From Solimonas sp040377605 (GTDB lineage Bacteria; Pseudomonadota; Gammaproteobacteria; Nevskiales; Nevskiaceae): a stretch of DNA of 5,134 bases. The stretch covers positions 1 to 5,134 of the forward strand of contig JBEIOK010000187.1 in assembly GCA_040377605.1 (NCBI GenBank), read 5' to 3'. The notes beneath the pieces are model-generated. The model was given only the letters and a program-made list of their open reading frames with translations, did not search any database and was not told the origin of the DNA. The translations under genes and the position numbers were made by a program. This document shows, one piece after another, positions 1-3,727 of the stretch (positions within the stretch are counted from its first letter, which is position 1; the number at the start of each line of letters is the position of its first letter).

Positions 1-294
1 CAGCACCTGCAGCGCATCGGCCGCCACCGGACGGTAGTCCATGCGTACGGAGATCACGCTCAAGGTGCCCGGCCGCAGCCGTGCAGGGTCACTGCGCAGC
101 CCTGGATCGCGGGCCATGAACGCCATGCCGCCGTGATGGCCGGCTTCGAGCCAGCGCCGAAGGTGAGCCTGATCGGCTTCCAGTTCACGATGAGCGATGC
201 CGGCATCCGCAAAACCCAGCTCCTGCGCCCAGCGACGGATCTGGTCCGGCAGGTCGGCGAGCGGCGCGGCGTCGGGGGCGGCGGCAGACGTCAT
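1..294 (-). CDS. queG: Epoxyqueuosine reductase QueG, N-terminal part (cut by window edge)
   Basis: This is the start of a minus-strand gene; 98 codons are visible and the frame is open to the window edge. QueG is the cobalamin- and [4Fe-4S]-dependent cytoplasmic enzyme that reduces epoxyqueuosine to queuosine at tRNA position 34, the last step of queuosine synthesis. The translation matches the family's N-terminus as I remember E. coli QueG: a W-x-x-ELGF block at residues 22-28, GI at 32-33, a GG-M-x-x-MAR segment at 55-62, and PGTLSVISVRMDYRP at 75-89, almost the same as the E. coli PGTLRVISVRMNYLP. The iron-sulfur ligand cysteines and most of the cobalamin-binding region lie outside the window. 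The ATG at 292-294 is the only good start, and no Shine-Dalgarno sequence precedes it. Being divergent from nnr is the conserved gammaproteobacterial arrangement. Family call is firm; intactness of the gene cannot be judged. Confidence 0.93.
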   Translation of the reverse strand, partial: MTSAAAPDAAPLADLPDQIRRWAQELGFADAGIAHRELEADQAHLRRWLEAGHHGGMAFMARDPGLRSDPARLRPGTLSVISVRMDYRPVAADALQVL

Positions 295-312
295 GATGGC
301 GGCGGGCAGGCT

Positions 313-320
313 TTTATACT
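313..320. promoter_or_regulatory. Overlapping -10-like boxes for divergent queG and nnr
   Basis: TTTATACT is an AT-rich island in very GC-rich DNA, inside the 33-base gap between two divergent starts. Read on plus, TATACT (315-320) matches the TATAAT consensus at 5 of 6 positions and ends 7 bases before the nnr ATG. Read on minus, TATAAA (318 down to 313) also matches 5 of 6 and would start transcription near base 306, about 11 bases before the queG ATG. No convincing -35 box is visible at 16-18 base spacing on either strand. Promoter function is inferred from sequence and position only. Confidence 0.5.
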
Positions 321-327
321 GGCGGCC

Positions 328-1800
328 ATGCAGGCCCTCTCCCGACGATTGTATGCCGCCGCCGACGTGCGCGAACTGGACCGTCTCGCGATCGAGCAGG
401 CGCACCTGCCCGGCTACACGTTGATGCAACGTGCGGCGGCCGCCAGCTGGCACCTGCTGCGCGCGCGCTGGCCGCAGGCGCAGCGAGTGGTTGTTGTGGC
501 AGGCCCCGGGAACAACGGGGGCGACGGTTACGAGATCGCGCGGCTGGCGCATGCGGCCGGTTGTGCTGTTCAGGTGATCCAGGTCGGGGCGGTGCCACCG
601 CGCGGTGAGGCGCACCGAGCCTGGGCGGCGTGGCGGGCCGAAGGCACGATTCACCCGTTTGCCGGCGAATGTCCGTCCGCTGACGTCATCGTCGATGCGC
701 TGTACGGCACGGGATTGACGCGCGCGCCGGCGGCCGAGCCGGCAGCGGCCATCGCCGCCATCAACGCGTCGCGTGCGCGCGGCACGCCCGTGCTGGCAGT
801 GGATATCCCCTCGGGACTCGATGCCAGCACCGGGGCCACGCCGGGCGTCGCGGTTGGCGCCGACCTGACCGTCACCTTCATCGGCAACAAGCTCGGGCTG
901 TACCTGCAGTCCGGACCGGATCTGGCCGGCGAGCGCTGCTTCGCTGCACTGGACGTGCCGCCGTCCCTGTACGAGGCCATCGCCCCGAGGGCCTGGTTGA
1001 TGGACCGGGAGCAGCTGCGCATGGCGTTGCCGCCTCGTACCCGCAGCGCCTATAAGAATCGCCATGGCCACGTGCTGATCGTGGGTGGAAATCACGGCAT
1101 GGCGGGGGCAGCCCTGCTGGCGGGCCGTTCGGCGCTCCGCAGCGGGGCCGGGCTCGTGAGCGTGGCGACCCGCGAGGCCCATGCGGTACTCCTGACCGCC
1201 GCGCAGCCTGAACTGATGTGTCATGGCGTCGAGCAGGCAGCCGACCTGCAGGGGCTCTGTGAGCGCGCCGACGTGATCGCGATTGGCCCTGGCCTCGGGC
1301 AGGACGAGTGGTCGCGTCAGCTCTGGGCCGCCGTGCTGACTTCGCAGCGACCGCTGGTCCTCGATGCCGATGCGCTGAACCTGCTGGCGCGTCACCCGCA
1401 GCCTCTGGCGGATGCCGTGCTGACCCCGCATCCGGGCGAGGCCGCGCGCCTGCTGGGGGTGGATGGAGTGACCGTGCAGCGCGATCGACTGGCGGCGCTG
1501 GCGGCACTTCAGCATCGGTATCAGGCAACGGTGGTTCTCAAGGGTGCCGGTACGCTGGTCGGCAGTGCGCCACCGGCGCTCTGTCCTCACGGCAATCCTG
1601 GCATGGCGGTCGCCGGCATGGGCGATGTGCTGACGGGCGTGATCGCTGCGTTGCGCGCGCAGGGGTTGTCGGCACCTTCGGCTGCGTCAACCGGTGTGCT
1701 GGTCCATGCCCTCGCCGGGGATCAGGCGGCAATGACCGGCGAGCGTGGTTTATTGCCCAGTGACCTCATCGCCGCGCTGCGCAGCGCGGTCAACCCGTGA
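328..1800 (+). CDS. nnr: Bifunctional NAD(P)H-hydrate epimerase / ADP-dependent dehydratase Nnr (YjeF)
   Basis: A 490-residue cytoplasmic enzyme that repairs NADH and NADPH damaged by hydration. The N-terminal YjeF_N domain (about residues 1-220) interconverts the R and S epimers; the C-terminal ribokinase-like domain (about 235-488) dehydrates the S form using ADP. Epimerase marks are GPGNNGGDG at 59-67, VDALYGTGL at 122-130 and VDIPSGLD at 158-165. Dehydratase marks are GGNHGMAG at 253-260, GPGLG at 320-324, LDADALN at 345-351, TPHPGE at 366-371, VLKGAGT at 403-409 and GMGDVLTG at 430-437, which carries the conserved Gly-Asp pair. Length fits the family (E. coli about 515). The frame is open upstream to an ATG at 133, but those 65 extra codons lie antisense to queG and are low-complexity, so the ATG at 328, whose protein begins like the family, is preferred. 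It has no clear Shine-Dalgarno sequence. Its stop overlaps the tsaE start. Confidence 0.95.
   Translation: MQALSRRLYAAADVRELDRLAIEQAHLPGYTLMQRAAAASWHLLRARWPQAQRVVVVAGPGNNGGDGYEIARLAHAAGCAVQVIQVGAVPPRGEAHRAWAAWRAEGTIHPFAGECPSADVIVDALYGTGLTRAPAAEPAAAIAAINASRARGTPVLAVDIPSGLDASTGATPGVAVGADLTVTFIGNKLGLYLQSGPDLAGERCFAALDVPPSLYEAIAPRAWLMDREQLRMALPPRTRSAYKNRHGHVLIVGGNHGMAGAALLAGRSALRSGAGLVSVATREAHAVLLTAAQPELMCHGVEQAADLQGLCERADVIAIGPGLGQDEWSRQLWAAVLTSQRPLVLDADALNLLARHPQPLADAVLTPHPGEAARLLGVDGVTVQRDRLAALAALQHRYQATVVLKGAGTLVGSAPPALCPHGNPGMAVAGMGDVLTGVIAALRAQGLSAPSAASTGVLVHALAGDQAAMTGERGLLPSDLIAALRSAVNP
1772..1789. repeat. Perfect 18-base palindrome before the tsaE start
   Basis: CCGCGCTGC is followed at once by its reverse complement GCAGCGCGG, with no mismatch. 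It lies inside the last codons of nnr and ends 7 bases before the GTG start of tsaE, covering most of the place where a Shine-Dalgarno sequence would be. In RNA it could form a GC-only-rich hairpin of about 7 pairs with a small loop. It may hold the tsaE initiation region closed until ribosomes finishing nnr open it. The palindrome is certain; the role is inferred, and GC-rich coding DNA can produce such sequences by chance. Confidence 0.55.
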
Positions 1801-2309
1801 GCCGCGGATCCGTGACGGAAGTCTGGCAGCGCGTGCTGAACGATGCCGAGGCCACCGCAGCGATGGGGGCCGCGCTGGCGCGGGTTCTGCATGGTGAGCC
1901 CGGCGGGGTGGTGTTCCTGGAAGGGGACCTGGGGGCCGGCAAGACGACGCTGGCGCGCGGCCTGTTGCGTGCGATCGGGGTGCGGGGGGCGATTCGCAGT
2001 CCGACCTACACGCTGGTGGAGCCCTATGACCTGCCAGATCGTCGTCTGCTGCATATGGACCTGTACCGGTTGCAGCACCCGGACGAACTGGAACAGCTGG
2101 GGCTCGCCGATCAGCCGCCTGAGCACTGGTTGTGGCTGGTGGAATGGCCGCAGCGGGGGACCGGCTTTCTGCCTCCCGCCGATTTGCGGATACACCTTCA
2201 GACACAGGGCGACGGCCGGTGCGTCCAGCTGACCCTGCTGACCGACGAGCCGCGGCGTCGCGAGCGTCTGCGGCAGCACCTGAACGCCGAGTTCGAGATC
2301 GCACCTTAA
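1797..2309 (+). CDS. tsaE: tRNA t6A biosynthesis ATPase TsaE (YjeE)
   Basis: TsaE is the small P-loop ATPase that works with TsaB and TsaD to make N6-threonylcarbamoyladenosine at position 37 of ANN-decoding tRNAs; it acts in the cytoplasm and is essential in many bacteria. The 170-residue product has the family pattern in order: Walker A GDLGAGKTT at 43-51, SPTYTLVEPY at 68-77, the acidic strand LLHMDLYRL at 84-92 and LVEWPQRG at 114-121, all closely like E. coli YjeE. The start chosen is GTG at 1797, which overlaps the nnr TGA as GTGA and suggests translational coupling. A GTG at 1812 (residue 6) is an alternative; neither has a good Shine-Dalgarno sequence, and the next ATG (residue 23) would remove conserved N-terminal sequence. 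The product is slightly longer than E. coli's (about 153), from both termini. The function call is firm; the exact start is less so. Confidence 0.95.
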   Translation: MSRGSVTEVWQRVLNDAEATAAMGAALARVLHGEPGGVVFLEGDLGAGKTTLARGLLRAIGVRGAIRSPTYTLVEPYDLPDRRLLHMDLYRLQHPDELEQLGLADQPPEHWLWLVEWPQRGTGFLPPADLRIHLQTQGDGRCVQLTLLTDEPRRRERLRQHLNAEFEIAP

Positions 2310-2347
2310 GAATGTTGGCTATCCCCATGTTTGCAGGAGATTAAAAC

Positions 2348-2376
2348 TTGTAAAGCTGAAAAAATGGGTCTACAGT
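2348..2376 (+). promoter_or_regulatory. Candidate sigma70 promoter for the amidase gene
   Basis: TTGTAA (2348-2353) and TACAGT (2371-2376) each match the -35 and -10 consensus at 4 of 6 positions and are separated by exactly 17 bases. The spacer contains a run of six A. The predicted transcript would begin near 2383, giving a leader of about 20 bases that includes the GGAG before the amidase ATG. This part of the 94-base gap is noticeably AT-richer than the flanking genes. Activity is inferred. Confidence 0.5.
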
Positions 2377-2392
2377 CGCCGCAAATCGTGCC

Positions 2393-2396
2393 GGAG
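2393..2396 (+). promoter_or_regulatory. Ribosome binding site of the amidase gene
   Basis: GGAG lies 7 bases before the ATG at 2404, which is good Shine-Dalgarno spacing. It fixes the amidase start. It also stands out because nnr, tsaE, mutL and queG in this window have no comparable site. Confidence 0.6.
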
Positions 2397-2403
2397 TGCA
2401 GGC

Positions 2404-3636
2404 ATGCGGTGGGGACAGAGAACGTGGGTGCTGATCGGGTTGACGCTGGCGACGTCCGTCGCTTCGGCAGCCGAGTTGCGCGACCTGCGCCTGTGGGACA
2501 GCCCCGACAGCACGCGCGTGGTGTTCGACGTCAGCGCAGCGGTTTCCCACAAGGTCTTCACGCTTTCCAATCCCGAGCGCGTGGTCATCGACATCGATGG
2601 TCTCAGCGCAGCCGACCGCGCGCGCGTCGATGCGGTAAAAGGCAAGGGCAGCGTTCAGCGCGTGCGCAGCGGTCCGCGTGAATCGGGCATTCGCGTCGTG
2701 CTGGACGTTGATCACGCGATGAATGTGAAGAGCTTCAGTCTGGTGCCCACCGAGGAATACGGGCACCGACTCGTCGTTGACCTGGAGGATCCGGTCAAGG
2801 CTCAGCCGACGCCGGCAATGCTGGAACCGGCACCGTCCCCGCTGTTCGACAAGCCGATCGTGATCGCGATCGATGCGGGGCATGGCGGCGAAGATCCGGG
2901 TGCGCGTGGCCACAACGGGCTTCTGGAAAAGGAAGTGGCGCTGTCAGTGGCCCGCAAGCTCGCCCGCGCGATCAATGCCCAGCCGGGCATGAAAGCCGTG
3001 CTGACGCGGGATGGCGACTACTACGTTGGGCTGCGTGAGCGCGTGAACATTGCCCGCAAGCATCAGGCCGACCTTTTCGTGTCGGTACATTGCAATGCTT
3101 TCACCAAGCGCCACATGCGAGGCACCGCGGTTTATGTACTGTCCAATCGCGGCGCCAGCAACGAACACGCCCGTTGGCTCGCGCACAAGGAAAATGCTGC
3201 GGACCTCGTCGGTGGCGTCGAATTGCATGGCAAGGACAATGAACTGGCGGCTGTGCTGATTGACCTGTCGCAGAGTGCGACGATGGAAGCCAGCTTCGAT
3301 GTCGGGTCGCGGATCCTCAGTTCGATGGGCCGGGTCAACGTGCTGCAGAAGTCCGACGTCCAGCAGGCCGGATTCGCGGTGCTCAAGGCGCCCGATATTC
3401 CCTCGGTGCTGGTCGAGACGGCCTTCATCACCAACGCCCATGAGGAAAAGCTTCTCGGCGATAACGAGTATCAGGACAAGCTCGCGGCCACGATGCTGGA
3501 TGGCATCCGTGGCTACTTCCAAAGCTACCGGCCGAAGCAGCAGCTGGTGGAGACCGAGCCGCGTCTGCAAAAGGTCACTGCCGATTCCGCCGGCGGTCTT
3601 CGTGCCACGGCGAGGGTTCCAGGCGTCTCCCAGTAA
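2404..3636 (+). CDS. amiB: N-acetylmuramoyl-L-alanine amidase, AmiB/AmiC type, periplasmic
   Basis: A 410-residue zinc amidase that cuts the bond between N-acetylmuramic acid and L-alanine in peptidoglycan, normally during daughter-cell separation. Residues 1-22 look like a Sec signal peptide (hydrophobic VLIGLTLA core, likely cut after A-S-A) without the twin arginine of E. coli AmiC. An AMIN domain follows (about 24-130), which in relatives directs the enzyme to septal wall; then a short Pro-rich linker and an Amidase_3 domain (about 150-374). Expected zinc and catalytic residues are H160 (DAGHGGEDPGA), E175 (LLEKE), H229 (SVHCNA) and E338 (LVETAF). Residues about 262-300 match the insert that blocks the active site in AmiB/AmiC until an EnvC- or NlpD-like LytM protein activates it. 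The tail (376-410) has no LysM repeat, unlike Pseudomonas AmiB. The position before mutL is that of E. coli amiB, though the QAGFAVLKAPDIPS stretch resembles AmiC, so the B/C label is by locus. Confidence 0.93.
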   Translation: MRWGQRTWVLIGLTLATSVASAAELRDLRLWDSPDSTRVVFDVSAAVSHKVFTLSNPERVVIDIDGLSAADRARVDAVKGKGSVQRVRSGPRESGIRVVLDVDHAMNVKSFSLVPTEEYGHRLVVDLEDPVKAQPTPAMLEPAPSPLFDKPIVIAIDAGHGGEDPGARGHNGLLEKEVALSVARKLARAINAQPGMKAVLTRDGDYYVGLRERVNIARKHQADLFVSVHCNAFTKRHMRGTAVYVLSNRGASNEHARWLAHKENAADLVGGVELHGKDNELAAVLIDLSQSATMEASFDVGSRILSSMGRVNVLQKSDVQQAGFAVLKAPDIPSVLVETAFITNAHEEKLLGDNEYQDKLAATMLDGIRGYFQSYRPKQQLVETEPRLQKVTADSAGGLRATARVPGVSQ

Positions 3637-3639
3637 TTC

Positions 3640-3675
3640 GGGAGCGTCCACTCGAACCCGGACGAGGTTGCTCCC
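3640..3675 (+). promoter_or_regulatory. Alternative hairpin overlapping the amidase terminator
   Basis: GGGAGCGTCC (3640-3649) can pair with GGAC (3660-3663) and, across a six-base bulge, with GCTCCC (3670-3675), giving ten pairs; C3639-G3676 adds one more. This fold uses bases 3660-3663 and 3675-3676, which the terminator stem also needs, so the two folds exclude each other. Its 5' arm begins 3-4 bases after the amidase stop codon. The complementarity is plain in the sequence. An antiterminator role is inference and could be chance in GC-rich DNA. Confidence 0.35.
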
Positions 3676-3690
3676 GTCCGGGATTTTTTT
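3657..3690 (+). terminator. Intrinsic (rho-independent) terminator after the amidase gene
   Basis: CCCGGACG (3657-3664) and CGTCCGGG (3675-3682) form a perfect eight-pair stem with a ten-base loop, followed by A and seven consecutive T (3684-3690). It lies 20 bases past the amidase stop and 37 before mutL, so it should separate most amidase transcription from mutL. A further six-base complement, CACTCG (3649-3654) with CGAGTG (3694-3699), flanks the stem and T run. The T run makes the plus-strand direction clear. Confidence 0.88.
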
Positions 3691-3715
3691 GCCCGAGTGA
3701 CAGACGCCGCGCCTG

Positions 3716-3721
3716 TAAACT
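3716..3721 (+). promoter_or_regulatory. -10-like box directly before mutL
   Basis: TAAACT matches the -10 consensus TATAAT at 4 of 6 positions and ends 6 bases before the mutL ATG, so transcription from it would begin at or next to the A of the start codon. No good -35 lies at 16-18 bases; GTGACA (3697-3702) matches TTGACA at 5 of 6 but only 13 bases away. mutL needs some promoter here, or terminator readthrough, because a strong terminator lies just upstream. Function is inferred. Confidence 0.35.
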
Positions 3722-3727
3722 GCGCGC

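Noticed and set aside
133..327. An upstream ATG that would extend nnr by 65 residues
   Set aside because: The extra stretch is antisense to conserved queG codons, is rich in Gly and Arg near its end, and has no match to the known Nnr N-terminus, which begins at the ATG at 328.
878..1528. A 216-codon minus-strand open frame inside nnr
   Set aside because: The translation is dominated by Arg, Ala and Pro, as expected for antisense of GC-rich coding sequence, and it lies wholly within the conserved nnr frame.
2331..2681. A 116-codon plus-strand frame beginning in the tsaE-amidase gap
   Set aside because: Most of it overlaps the amidase signal peptide and AMIN domain in another frame, and the translation is Arg-rich without recognisable features.
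3699..3718. TGACAG and CTGTAA near mutL, considered as a LexA or other operator
   Set aside because: The half sites are ACAG then CTGT, the reverse of the LexA order CTGT-N8-ACAG, and the four-base arms are too short to support a site.
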